From Candidatus Nealsonbacteria bacterium CG11_big_fil_rev_8_21_14_0_20_37_68 (GTDB lineage Bacteria; Patescibacteriota; Minisyncoccia; Minisyncoccales; GCA-002782225): a stretch of DNA of 6,836 nt. The stretch covers positions 1,002 to 7,837 of the forward strand of contig PCWJ01000032.1 in NCBI GenBank assembly GCA_002787295.1, in the 5' to 3' direction. The position numbers and the translations under genes are program-made. Positions 1 through 4,884 of this stretch are shown here, piece after piece (the first letter of the stretch is position 1; each line of letters begins with the position of its first letter). The notes beneath the pieces were generated by a model. That model ran no database searches. It saw only the letters and a list, made by a program, of their open reading frames with translations, and was not told the DNA's origin.

Positions 1-327
1 AGGTCAAAAATTCATAGGGCAACAGTTACGGAAACGAATTTAAACTACTTCGGAAGCATTACAATTGATGAAGAGTTAATAGACAAAGCCGGTTTTTGGC
101 CTGGAGAAAAAGTTCTGGTAGCGAGTAACACTACTGGTACAAGGTTAGAAACTTATGTAATTACTGGCAAAAGAAACACCGGGATTATTTGTATGAATGG
201 TGCCGCTGCTCGTTTAATCAAAACCGGGGAAGAAGTTATTATTATGGGTTTTGAATTAACCGATAAGTTAATAACTCCAAAAAATATTCTTGTTGATAAA
301 AATAACAAATTTGTAAAGTATTTGTAG
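1..327 (+). CDS. panD: Aspartate 1-decarboxylase PanD (5' end cut off by the window)
   Basis: PanD converts L-aspartate to beta-alanine and CO2 for pantothenate and coenzyme A synthesis. It is made as a proenzyme that cleaves itself to form a catalytic pyruvoyl group. The frame is open from base 1 to TAG at 325-327 (108 residues visible). By comparison with E. coli PanD about six N-terminal residues are missing. The self-cleavage site is visible as YFGSITID; its Gly-Ser (Ser codon 55-57) matches Gly24-Ser25 of the family. Other family residues fall at the expected offsets: K and H in the opening SKIHR, R and Y in TRLETYV (E. coli Arg54, Tyr58), and the Asn of CMNGAAARL (Asn72). The C-terminus VDKNNKFVKYL is typical. 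The protein looks full-length apart from the cut start and should be active. A terminator follows 47 bases after the stop, so panD appears to end its transcription unit. Any panB or panC would lie outside the window. Confidence 0.96.
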   Translation, partial: RSKIHRATVTETNLNYFGSITIDEELIDKAGFWPGEKVLVASNTTGTRLETYVITGKRNTGIICMNGAAARLIKTGEEVIIMGFELTDKLITPKNILVDKNNKFVKYL

Positions 328-374
328 CCATTTGAATAAATAACAAGGTCGAATGAAGTCAGATTTCAACAGAG

Positions 375-396
375 ATCGCCACATGGGCGATTTTTT
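375..396 (+). terminator. Rho-independent terminator after panD
   Basis: ATCGCC (375-380) pairs with GGCGAT (386-391) around a 5-nt loop, and a run of T follows directly (391-396). It sits between panD and the nuclease gene. A very similar hairpin occurs after the nuclease gene (1135-1153). Confidence 0.75.
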
Positions 397-398
397 GC

Positions 399-427
399 TT
401 GCCCTGAATTTTTTGAAGGGGTAGAAT
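399..427 (+). promoter_or_regulatory. Candidate promoter for the nuclease gene (first cassette copy)
   Basis: TTGCCC (399-404), a 17-nt spacer and TAGAAT (422-427) form a sigma70-like promoter; the -10 box matches the consensus at five of six positions. The start of transcription would fall close to the ATG at 434, implying a leaderless or nearly leaderless mRNA. The spacer includes GAAGGGG (415-421), which could be read as a Shine-Dalgarno site, but it lies 12 nt from the ATG and matches the anti-SD poorly. The same arrangement recurs at 1197-1225, which supports the promoter reading. Confidence 0.45.
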
Positions 428-433
428 AAATCA

Positions 434-1129
434 ATGAACAATAACAGACCAATACAACTTTCGCCGAATTCTTTGAATTTGTATTACGAGTGTCCTCTTT
501 GTTTTTGGTTGGATAAAAAACAGGGAATTAAGAGACCGCAGCCATATCCCTATGCCTTGAACATGGCAGTAGATATTCTTTTAAAAGAGGAGTTTGATAA
601 ATACAGGGCAAAAGGAGAGCCGCATCCTTTAATGGTGGTCCACAATATTCCGGCGAAGCTATTTTCAAACCAAAATTTATTGAACCAATGGAGGAGCAAT
701 TTTTCCGGGATTCGTTGTTTTGATTCAGAATTGGGAGCAACTCTTTTTGGCGCGGTTGATGATATTTTGGAATTTTCAGATGGTAAATTGGCTCCGCTTG
801 ATTACAAATCCACTGGAAGCAAGGTGCCTACGGTGTATGACCGCTTCCAGTTGCAAATGGATGTTTATACTTTCCTTTTGGAAAAGAACGGATTTTTAAC
901 TCCAAGAAAAGGATATTTGGCTTTTTATGTTGTTGACAAAGCAAATGGATTTATTGATAGATTGCCTTTTAAAAAAGAAATTCAAGTTATAGACACCGAC
1001 CCTTCCTATATTCAGGGACTTTTTGAGGAGGCAGTAAATTTTTTAAGAAAAGAGGCGCCCATTTCGCATAGCGCCGACTGCCAATACGGTCAGTGGCTTA
1101 GGGAAATGTCAGGCCTTAAGTCAAATTAA
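434..1129 (+). CDS. PD-(D/E)XK superfamily nuclease (Cas4/RecB-nuclease-like)
   Basis: The 231-residue protein has the signature layout of the RecB/Cas4 branch of PD-(D/E)XK nucleases. The N-terminal LSPNSLNLYYECP resembles the 'LSxSxLxxYxxCP' opening of this family. The metal-binding motif is GAVDDIL (D109 or D110), followed 13-14 residues later by LDYKS (D123-x-K125). The helix motif Q-x3-Y is seen at Q141-Y145. These residues predict Mg2+-dependent DNA cleavage, probably exonucleolytic. Cysteines occur at 20, 23, 95 and 216, without the C-terminal three-cysteine cluster of Cas4, so a 4Fe-4S cluster is not supported. There is no CRISPR array or other cas gene in the window, and calling it Cas4 would be unjustified. 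It sits alone between two terminators with its own candidate promoter. A housekeeping repair role or a defence role is possible; the sequence does not decide. Confidence 0.82.
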   Translation: MNNNRPIQLSPNSLNLYYECPLCFWLDKKQGIKRPQPYPYALNMAVDILLKEEFDKYRAKGEPHPLMVVHNIPAKLFSNQNLLNQWRSNFSGIRCFDSELGATLFGAVDDILEFSDGKLAPLDYKSTGSKVPTVYDRFQLQMDVYTFLLEKNGFLTPRKGYLAFYVVDKANGFIDRLPFKKEIQVIDTDPSYIQGLFEEAVNFLRKEAPISHSADCQYGQWLREMSGLKSN

Positions 1130-1134
1130 AAAAG

Positions 1135-1153
1135 TCGCCGAGGGGGCGATTTT
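1135..1153 (+). terminator. Rho-independent terminator after the nuclease gene
   Basis: TCGCC (1135-1139) pairs with GGCGA (1145-1149) around a 5-nt loop and is followed by TTTT (1150-1153). It begins six bases after the nuclease stop codon and is the counterpart of the hairpin at 375-396. Confidence 0.65.
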
Positions 1154-1157
1154 CTTG

Positions 1158-1195
1158 CTTGCCCGCCAAAATTTTTATGAGAAAATTTAGGCGGA
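1158..1195. repeat. 38-nt hairpin insert flanked by 7-nt direct repeats
   Basis: Compared with the first cassette (375-430), the second has 38 extra bases here. The extra block starts with CTTGCCC (1158-1164), and the same seven bases recur just after it (1196-1202). Inside, CCGCC (1163-1167) pairs with GGCGG (1190-1194). After one A/A mismatch, AAATTTT (1169-1175) pairs with AAAATTT (1182-1188), leaving a small loop. The flanking direct repeat resembles a target-site or slippage duplication. Confidence 0.5.
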
Positions 1196-1196
1196 C

Positions 1197-1225
1197 TTGC
1201 CCTGAATTTATTAAAGGGGTAGAAC
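1197..1225 (+). promoter_or_regulatory. Candidate promoter for the 1267-2709 operon (second cassette copy)
   Basis: TTGCCC (1197-1202), a 17-nt spacer and TAGAAC (1220-1225) repeat the arrangement at 399-427. Transcription would begin near 1232, giving a leader of about 35 nt before ATG 1267. It is the only promoter-like signal seen between the nuclease terminator and the three following genes. Confidence 0.4.
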
Positions 1226-1266
1226 AAATAAAATAAAGGTCGGAATAATTGTATATTTCAAAACAC

Positions 1267-1464
1267 ATGAATCAACAAACTTTTTCTTTGATAGCTGGAG
1301 TGATTTTTGCCTTAGTATCTCTTTTGCATTTATTAAGGAGTATTTTTAATTGGGAAGCAGTAGTTGGGGGTTGGGTGGCACCAATTTGGATAAGTTGGTT
1401 TGGTTTTTTTGTCGCCGCCTTTTTGGCTTATCAAGGTTTCAAACTGAGCAAGAAATCTCAGTAA
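1267..1464 (+). CDS. Small two-helix membrane protein of unknown function
   Basis: The 65-residue protein has two hydrophobic helices, about residues 7-27 and 39-58. They are joined by a short segment with NWEAVVGGWV and end in a lysine-rich tail (KLSKKSQ) that would favour a cytoplasmic C-terminus. It looks like an integral inner-membrane protein and shows no catalytic motif. Tryptophan and glycine sit at the membrane boundary (PIWISWFGF). I recognise the general style of small membrane proteins common in Patescibacteria but cannot name a family. The ATG at 1267 is chosen. An in-frame TTG at 1249 would add six residues, but nothing in its context favours it, and neither start has a clear ribosome-binding site. 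The next gene begins nine bases after the stop, so the two are probably co-transcribed. Confidence 0.7.
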   Translation: MNQQTFSLIAGVIFALVSLLHLLRSIFNWEAVVGGWVAPIWISWFGFFVAAFLAYQGFKLSKKSQ

Positions 1465-1473
1465 AAATCACAC

Positions 1474-1743
1474 ATGGAAACTAAAAATTTTTTTACAACC
1501 GAGGAAGCCAGGAGTATTGGAAAGACATTGGGTATTGATTGGACCAAATTTGATGTAGAGCAATTTAGAATGGGCATGGATATAGAATTAGAGCACGGCT
1601 TGGTAAGCCCGCATACTAATGTCACCAACGATGATCCAGTAATGACTGGGAAAATCGCCCTTGCTCACTTGAATGAATTTGCAGATTACTATACGAGATT
1701 GGCAAAGATGGAAAAAGAGGCCGATGCATTTTGGGGGAAATAG
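1474..1743 (+). CDS. DUF5661-like small protein of unknown function
   Basis: This 89-residue soluble protein resembles the DUF5661 family, judged from the pattern FTTEEARSIGKTLGIDW, then FRMGMDIELEHG and TGKIALAHLNEFADYYTRL. No biochemical role is established for the family. The sequence is acidic and predicted largely helical, with histidines at 41, 47 and 65. The ELEHG and AHLNE segments could bind a metal, but that is only inference. It lies nine bases after the small membrane protein and 18 bases before the Gmad2-GerMN gene, so it is probably the middle gene of a three-gene operon. There is no convincing ribosome-binding site before ATG 1474; translation may depend on the preceding gene. 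The family assignment is from memory of the motif pattern. Confidence 0.72.
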   Translation: METKNFFTTEEARSIGKTLGIDWTKFDVEQFRMGMDIELEHGLVSPHTNVTNDDPVMTGKIALAHLNEFADYYTRLAKMEKEADAFWGK

Positions 1744-1761
1744 AGGTACTTAGAAAGATTT

Positions 1762-2709
1762 ATGAGAAAAATAATTTTGATAGGAATTTTAATATTAATT
1801 TCTGTCGCTATTGGATTTTTGCTTTGGAAATATTCTATTAGACCAGTTATTATAATAAGTAATTTTGACGAATGTGTTGCTCAAGGATATCCGATTTTAG
1901 AAACATATCCTCGGCAATGCAAGACGCCCGATGGAAAAACATTTACAGAAGATATTGGTAATGAATTAGAAAAGGTCGATTTGATAAAAATAGATAATCC
2001 TCGGCCTAATCAACTTATTGAAAGCCCGCTTTTTATTAAAGGAGAAGCAAGAGGCAACTGGTATTTTGAGGCCTCCTTCCCGATTAAACTTTTTGATGAT
2101 AACGGTTTTCTTTTAGGTGTAATGCCAGCCCAGGCCCTGGGGGATTGGATGACCGAAGATTTCGTGCCGTTCAGTGCCACCCTTTCTTTTGCCGTTCCCT
2201 CCACTCCCAAGGGCAGATTGGTTTTAGAAAAAGATAATCCGTCAGGATTGCCGGAGCAAGCAGATGAATTAAAAATTCCAGTTTATTTCAAGGAAGTGTC
2301 AAAAACTTCTCAGGAGTTTATGACAGCAAAAATATTTTTGAGCGATTCCCGTTTCGTTAACGAACCTTATTTTGATTGTTCCAGAACTATCGCAGCTGAA
2401 AGACGGGTTTCCAAAACCAAGGCTGTTGCCAAAGCTGCTTTAGAAGCTCTTTTACGAGGAGCGACGCAAGAAGAAATTAATAATGGCTTTGTTTCAAATA
2501 TAAATCTGGGAACAAGGGTTCAGAAATTAACCATTGAAAATGGAGTAGTAAAAGTTGATTTTGATGAACAGTTGGAATTTCAAGTCGGCGGCTCCTGCCG
2601 GGTGGCAGCTATCAGGGCTCAGATAACCGAGACGCTAAAACAATTTCCAACAGTGGATAGCGTTATTATTTCAATTAATGGCCGGACCGAAGACATCTTA
2701 CAACCCTAA
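1762..2709 (+). CDS. Membrane-anchored protein with Gmad2 and GerMN domains
   Basis: The 315-residue protein starts with a hydrophobic helix (about residues 4-23) after MRK. It has no lipobox cysteine, so it is probably an uncleaved anchor with the rest outside the membrane. Residues 35-62 hold a short two-cysteine motif (C38, C53; ECVAQGYPILETYPRQC) likely to form a disulfide. Residues about 73-177 match the immunoglobulin-like Gmad2 fold (IDNPRPNQLIESPLFIKGEA...). Residues about 187-313 match the GerMN domain (KTKAVAKAALEALLRGAT, VVKVDFDEQLE, IRAQITETLKQFPTVDSVII). C206 and C279 could make a second disulfide. GerMN is known from spore germination and sporulation proteins, but the domain pair is also found in non-sporulating bacteria, where its job is unknown. 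A cell-envelope binding role is inferred. It is the last gene of the probable 1267-2709 operon. Confidence 0.83.
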   Translation: MRKIILIGILILISVAIGFLLWKYSIRPVIIISNFDECVAQGYPILETYPRQCKTPDGKTFTEDIGNELEKVDLIKIDNPRPNQLIESPLFIKGEARGNWYFEASFPIKLFDDNGFLLGVMPAQALGDWMTEDFVPFSATLSFAVPSTPKGRLVLEKDNPSGLPEQADELKIPVYFKEVSKTSQEFMTAKIFLSDSRFVNEPYFDCSRTIAAERRVSKTKAVAKAALEALLRGATQEEINNGFVSNINLGTRVQKLTIENGVVKVDFDEQLEFQVGGSCRVAAIRAQITETLKQFPTVDSVIISINGRTEDILQP

Positions 2710-2720
2710 CCAATTCGATA

Positions 2721-2749
2721 AGGCTCGATTAAGAGCTTGATTTTTATTT
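2721..2749 (+). terminator. Weak candidate terminator after the Gmad2-GerMN gene
   Basis: AGGCTC (2721-2726) can pair with GAGCTT (2733-2738), with one G-T wobble, around a 6-nt loop, and a T-rich tract follows from 2741. The stem is short, so confidence is low, but it is placed 12 bases after the stop codon. Confidence 0.35.
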
Positions 2750-2751
2750 TA

Positions 2752-2775
2752 GGGGGTTGTGGGTTAATGGGTGGG
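2752..2775 (+). other. G-quadruplex motif
   Basis: Four G-tracts (2752-2756, 2761-2763, 2769-2771, 2773-2775) with loops of 4, 5 and 1 nt satisfy the standard G3+N1-7 pattern on the plus strand. This stands out in an AT-rich sequence. It lies in the gap between the Gmad2-GerMN and methyltransferase genes, so it would be in the 3' end of the first transcript or upstream of the second promoter. Confidence 0.6.
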
Positions 2776-2813
2776 TGGAGAAGTGGTTTCCTGCAGCAGA
2801 ATATTATAGAAAA

Positions 2814-2842
2814 TTGACGAGTTTTAATCGGAAACTTAATCA
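2814..2842 (+). promoter_or_regulatory. Weak candidate promoter for the methyltransferase gene
   Basis: TTGACG (2814-2819) is a good -35 box. With a 17-nt spacer the -10 position reads TAATCA (2837-2842), a poor match. The region from here to ATG 2877 is very AT-rich and has no Shine-Dalgarno site. Confidence 0.3.
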
Positions 2843-2876
2843 AAAGTTAATTGTTTATTTTTTGTCTTAAATAATT

Positions 2877-3620
2877 ATGCCCCAGGGTAAAGCTCAAAAC
2901 CAAAAAGCTTATTATGAAAGTGTGTGGAAGTCTATAAGGATAACAAAACCATCGACTTGGTCTGGTTGGGAAGTGATTCAAAATTTTGAAGGGAAGCAGA
3001 TACTCGAAATAGGTCCCGGAAGTTTTCCCAGAATTCCTGTTAAGGGCAGTTATTTTATTGATATAAGTAAGGCCTTACTTAAACGCCTTCAAATCCTCGG
3101 GGGGCACGTGTTCTATGGCGATCAATCCTTAACTTTTTTACAAGATAATTTTTTTGACTTAATTGTGGCATTCAATGTGCTTGAACATATTGAGAATGAC
3201 GATAGGACGCTTGAAGAAATCAAGCGGATTTTAAAAAGGGGTGGCTATTTTTATTTTATGATACCAATTTGGAAAAATTACTTTTCGGATTTTGATTTTC
3301 AAGTGGGACATCAAAGGAGATACGAACCAAAAGAATTAGAGAATAAACTTTCTGAGAATGGTTTTAAAATTATCAAATGGCGTCCTGCCGGACTTTTAAA
3401 TTGGTTTTATTCATTTAGGTGGGGGAGAATGATCGCAAGACATTTTTGTGTCCACGTAGCGAAGAAAGAAATTATGAGTAATTTTCTTTCGTTTATTGTT
3501 AAAGGAGGCTTAAAATTGTGGGGTTTTTTAGAAAAATGGACTCAGAAAGATTGGCAGATTGGAGAATTATCGCCAAAGAAAAGAACAACCAATCTGGAAG
3601 TTCTTTGCACGAAAATTTAA
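2877..3620 (+). CDS. Class I SAM-dependent methyltransferase
   Basis: The 247-residue protein carries the class I methyltransferase fold (Methyltransf_11/23 type). Motif I, ILEIGPGSF (residues 42-50), is the glycine-rich SAM-binding loop. D62 in YFIDIS would hold the ribose hydroxyls. GDQS (81-84) lies at the adenine-contact position. FDLIVAFNVLEHI (93-105) is the motif IV strand and loop, followed by the usual helix and hairpin (LEEIKRILKRGGYFYFMIP). Residues about 140-247 are a variable C-terminal part with the aromatic stretch LLNWFYSFRWGRM. It may help select the substrate or touch the membrane, but there is no clear transmembrane helix. The acceptor cannot be told: lipids, quinones and cell-surface sugars are all known for this fold. 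The gene stands alone, with an upstream gap of 167 bases and no clear ribosome-binding site before ATG 2877. Confidence 0.85.
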   Translation: MPQGKAQNQKAYYESVWKSIRITKPSTWSGWEVIQNFEGKQILEIGPGSFPRIPVKGSYFIDISKALLKRLQILGGHVFYGDQSLTFLQDNFFDLIVAFNVLEHIENDDRTLEEIKRILKRGGYFYFMIPIWKNYFSDFDFQVGHQRRYEPKELENKLSENGFKIIKWRPAGLLNWFYSFRWGRMIARHFCVHVAKKEIMSNFLSFIVKGGLKLWGFLEKWTQKDWQIGELSPKKRTTNLEVLCTKI

Positions 3621-3651
3621 ACTTCAATTTTTAAAAAAGAGAAAAATAGAC

Positions 3652-3685
3652 TTGACACCATTTTTTCTGATATACCCGCTATGAT
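3652..3685 (+). promoter_or_regulatory. Promoter-like site with atypical spacing
   Basis: A perfect TTGACA (3652-3657) precedes TATGAT (3680-3685), but the spacer is 22 nt, longer than normal for sigma70. The alternative TATACC (3671-3676) is only 13 nt away. A terminator at 3718-3746 follows, so any transcript would be only about 55-60 nt. Confidence 0.3.
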
Positions 3686-3717
3686 TTATGAATATTTTGG
3701 TATCAAATTTTGAATTT

Positions 3718-3748
3718 AAACGGTGCGATAACCTCGCCCGTTTTTTTT
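3718..3748 (+). terminator. Rho-independent terminator
   Basis: AAACGG (3718-3723) pairs with CCGTTT (3738-3743). After a bulged T, GCG (3725-3727) pairs with CGC (3735-3737). The 3' arm runs into eight T residues (3741-3748). It lies about 100 bases after the methyltransferase stop and probably ends that transcript. Confidence 0.7.
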
Positions 3749-3776
3749 AGGACTTGATTTTTTTATGAAGTTTAAT

Positions 3777-3807
3777 AAGAATCTGCTCGCTTCGCTCGCA
3801 GATTCTT
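3777..3807. repeat. Inverted repeat (10-bp stem) in the non-coding gap
   Basis: AAGAATCTGC (3777-3786) is perfectly complementary to GCAGATTCTT (3798-3807) around an 11-nt loop TCGCTTCGCTC. No T-run follows, so it is not a simple terminator. Its last two bases belong to the -35 box of the promoter at 3806-3833. Confidence 0.6.
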
Positions 3808-3833
3808 GATTCGCTAAGGTATAAATATATAAT
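3806..3833 (+). promoter_or_regulatory. Promoter P1 of the HELKE protein gene
   Basis: TTGATT (3806-3811), a 16-nt spacer and a perfect TATAAT (3828-3833). Transcripts from here would start near 3840 and carry the GC-rich hairpin at 3848-3880 in the 5' leader. Confidence 0.65.
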
Positions 3834-3847
3834 CTTGAATTAAGAAC

Positions 3848-3880
3848 CTGCCTCGCCCCGCCAAAGGCGGGGCTCGGCAG
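3848..3880. repeat. GC-rich hairpin between two tandem promoters
   Basis: GCCCCGCC (3855-3862) pairs with GGCGGGGC (3866-3873) around the loop AAA. After a 2x2 mismatch, CTGCC (3848-3852) pairs with GGCAG (3876-3880). No T-run follows. The GC content is far above the surroundings. It lies between P1 and P2, in the leader of P1 transcripts only. Confidence 0.65.
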
Positions 3881-3884
3881 AACC

Positions 3885-3913
3885 TTGAATGTTTCGCATT
3901 TAAGATATAAAAT
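3885..3913 (+). promoter_or_regulatory. Promoter P2 of the HELKE protein gene
   Basis: TTGAAT (3885-3890), a 17-nt spacer and TAAAAT (3908-3913). Transcription would start around 3920, giving a very short leader that just includes the Shine-Dalgarno site. The spacer shares TTCGC and a downstream AT-rich pattern with P1, as if the promoter had been duplicated. Confidence 0.55.
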
Positions 3914-3922
3914 CATAATAGC

Positions 3923-3929
3923 AAGGAGG
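3923..3929 (+). promoter_or_regulatory. Strong ribosome-binding site
   Basis: AAGGAGG ends five bases before ATG 3935 and fixes the start of that gene. It is one of only two clear Shine-Dalgarno sites in the window; the other is at 5164-5168. Confidence 0.8.
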
Positions 3930-3934
3930 GTAAG

Positions 3935-4465
3935 ATGGTATTACTGAGAGTATTTTCCAAAGACAATATGGAATATAATCAATACGAACCACAGTTAGAT
4001 AGTCGCATTGATTTATCAGCACTTTTAAAAATTGATTTCAGCAAAACACTACTGATTTACAAAGGAATTCCGTTTATTGTAGTAGCTGATAGAGCAGAGA
4101 ATATTTTTAGAGGGAAAAATGGTTTCTACTATTCTCAGAGAGTTGGTGCTGGGTTTAAAGATGTAGAATGGCACTTTATGGATAAAGATTTAGGAAAGAT
4201 GGAATGTATTGTTTATACGCTTATCGAAGTAGACCCTGAGATTATTCCTCATCCCATAATAGATGTTTTATTTTTCCACGAGTTAAAAGAAATGTTTTAT
4301 CGAAAAGTTTTTAATAATCCTAAAGGAGCCGCTCATCAAAAAGCAAGAAAAGATGAAAGAGATTATGCGAATAAATTTTTATCGCCAACCGAAAAGCAGA
4401 TTTATGAAAAATTTTGCAGAGAATTTAGACCAATTAAAAGAAAAATTCAAGGAGAAAAAGTTTAA
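3935..4465 (+). CDS. Hypothetical protein with HELKE...H motif
   Basis: I do not recognise this 176-residue protein as a named family. The N-terminal half (about 35-100) is predicted to be mostly beta (TLLIYKGIPFIVVADRAE, FYYSQRVGAG, CIVYTLIEV). The second half is helical and charged. It opens with FFHELKEMFY (H115, E116, E119), continues with GAAHQKARKDERDYANKFL (H134, E141, Y144), and has a basic tail. An HE-x-x-E segment followed about 15 residues later by a second His and a Glu resembles the metal site of some zinc-metallopeptidase-like proteins. It is not the classical HExxH, so metal binding is a guess. There is no signal peptide or membrane helix. The start is supported by a strong Shine-Dalgarno site and two tandem promoters, so the gene is probably well expressed. 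It forms a single-gene unit closed by a terminator at 4471-4502. Confidence 0.75.
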   Translation: MVLLRVFSKDNMEYNQYEPQLDSRIDLSALLKIDFSKTLLIYKGIPFIVVADRAENIFRGKNGFYYSQRVGAGFKDVEWHFMDKDLGKMECIVYTLIEVDPEIIPHPIIDVLFFHELKEMFYRKVFNNPKGAAHQKARKDERDYANKFLSPTEKQIYEKFCREFRPIKRKIQGEKV

Positions 4466-4470
4466 CACAG

Positions 4471-4502
4471 AACCCGTTGCAATCGAGACGGGTTTTCTTT
4501 TA
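4471..4502 (+). terminator. Rho-independent terminator of the HELKE protein gene
   Basis: AACCCGT (4471-4477) pairs with ACGGGTT (4488-4494) around a 10-nt loop, followed by a T-rich tract (4493-4501). It begins five bases after the stop codon. Confidence 0.85.
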
Positions 4503-4543
4503 AGTTAAAGACCAGGTTTTAACAGCGTTGCCCGCAGCAAAAC

Positions 4544-4578
4544 AAAAAACGAGCGCATAATTTATGCGCTCGGTTTTT
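4544..4578. terminator. Bidirectional terminator between convergent genes
   Basis: CGAGCGCATA (4550-4559) pairs with TATGCGCTCG (4563-4572) around a 3-nt loop. Six A residues precede the stem (4544-4549), and GTTTTT follows it (4573-4578), so U-tracts are available on both strands. It backs up the plus-strand terminator at 4471-4502 and ends the minus-strand zinc-ribbon transcript 16 bases beyond its stop codon. Confidence 0.85.
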
Positions 4579-4587
4579 CCTTCGGGT

Positions 4588-4773
4588 TTATCTTCCGAAG
4601 CTTTGGGTTCTTTTCTTTGACCAGCAGTCTCGGCAATAAATTGGTCTGTCAGGTGATGGTTTAAACGGAAGTTCGGTTATTTCTTTTCCGCAATCAGCAC
4701 ATTTCCAATTTCCCTTAACTGTTTCCCTGGGAGGAAAATCTCTCCTGGGACGGTCGGTTGGTTTGTTGAACAT
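4588..4773 (-). CDS. Small CxxC-CxxC zinc-ribbon protein
   Basis: The protein starts at ATG 4773 (61 residues) and is built around a zinc ribbon of the C-x2-C-x18-C-x2-C type. WKCADCGKEI supplies C25 and C28, and IYCRDCW supplies C47 and C50. LPFKPSPDRP lies in the connecting loop. This closely resembles the 'CxxC-x17-CxxC' domain proteins that are common in Patescibacteria; one extra residue in the linker is seen here. The N-terminus is rich in Arg, Pro and Asp, and the tail is basic (KKRTQSFGR), which suits binding to nucleic acid or the ribosome, but the function is unknown. An in-frame GTG at 4803 would add ten residues. It has no ribosome-binding site, and the extension falls in what looks like leader sequence. 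A strong leftward promoter at 5035-5062 probably drives it through a leader of about 255 nt. Confidence 0.75.
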   Translation of the reverse strand: MFNKPTDRPRRDFPPRETVKGNWKCADCGKEITELPFKPSPDRPIYCRDCWSKKRTQSFGR

Positions 4774-4834
4774 ATAAAATCGATGTACCTGCCCGCAAAT
4801 CACCTATGGCTTTGACCGTTGGCGGGCGGGCGAA

Positions 4835-4884
4835 TTTGAGTCTTGAATTTTAAATTTAAGACTTATCTAAGATACTTCGACTTA
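4835..4884. repeat. Direct repeat copy A (50 nt)
   Basis: This block aligns with 4971-5021 at about 43 of 51 positions (seven substitutions and a one-base gap, counted by eye). On the minus strand the GTCTT...AAGAC portion folds into a stem of 5 bp, one mismatch, then 5 bp. Copy A lies just upstream of the zinc-ribbon gene, after the attenuator-like hairpin. Confidence 0.7.

Noticed and set aside
528..740. Minus-strand open frame opposite the nuclease gene.
   Set aside because: It is antisense to a clear nuclease coding region and its product is not protein-like.
434..1129. Calling the nuclease cas4 as part of a CRISPR-Cas system.
   Set aside because: No repeat-spacer array and no other cas gene are visible, and the Cas4 cysteine cluster is incomplete.
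2010..2210. Minus-strand open frame opposite the Gmad2-GerMN gene.
   Set aside because: It is antisense to the Gmad2 domain coding sequence, with no start signal.
2767..2817. A 16-codon plus-strand frame starting inside the G-rich gap.
   Set aside because: It is very short, has no ribosome-binding site, and overlaps the G-quadruplex motif; there is no support for translation.
2721..2876. Possible tRNA or riboswitch in the gap before the methyltransferase gene.
   Set aside because: I could not fold a cloverleaf or match a known riboswitch core; only weak short stems are seen.
3716..3916. Minus-strand 66-residue open frame.
   Set aside because: It runs across a terminator, two hairpins and two plus-strand promoters, and its translation has no recognisable features. 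It is a by-product of structured non-coding DNA.
4801..4803. GTG start giving a 71-residue zinc-ribbon protein.
   Set aside because: There is no ribosome-binding site, the extra ten residues do not resemble the basic, proline-rich start of the rest, and ATG 4773 is available. It is not excluded.
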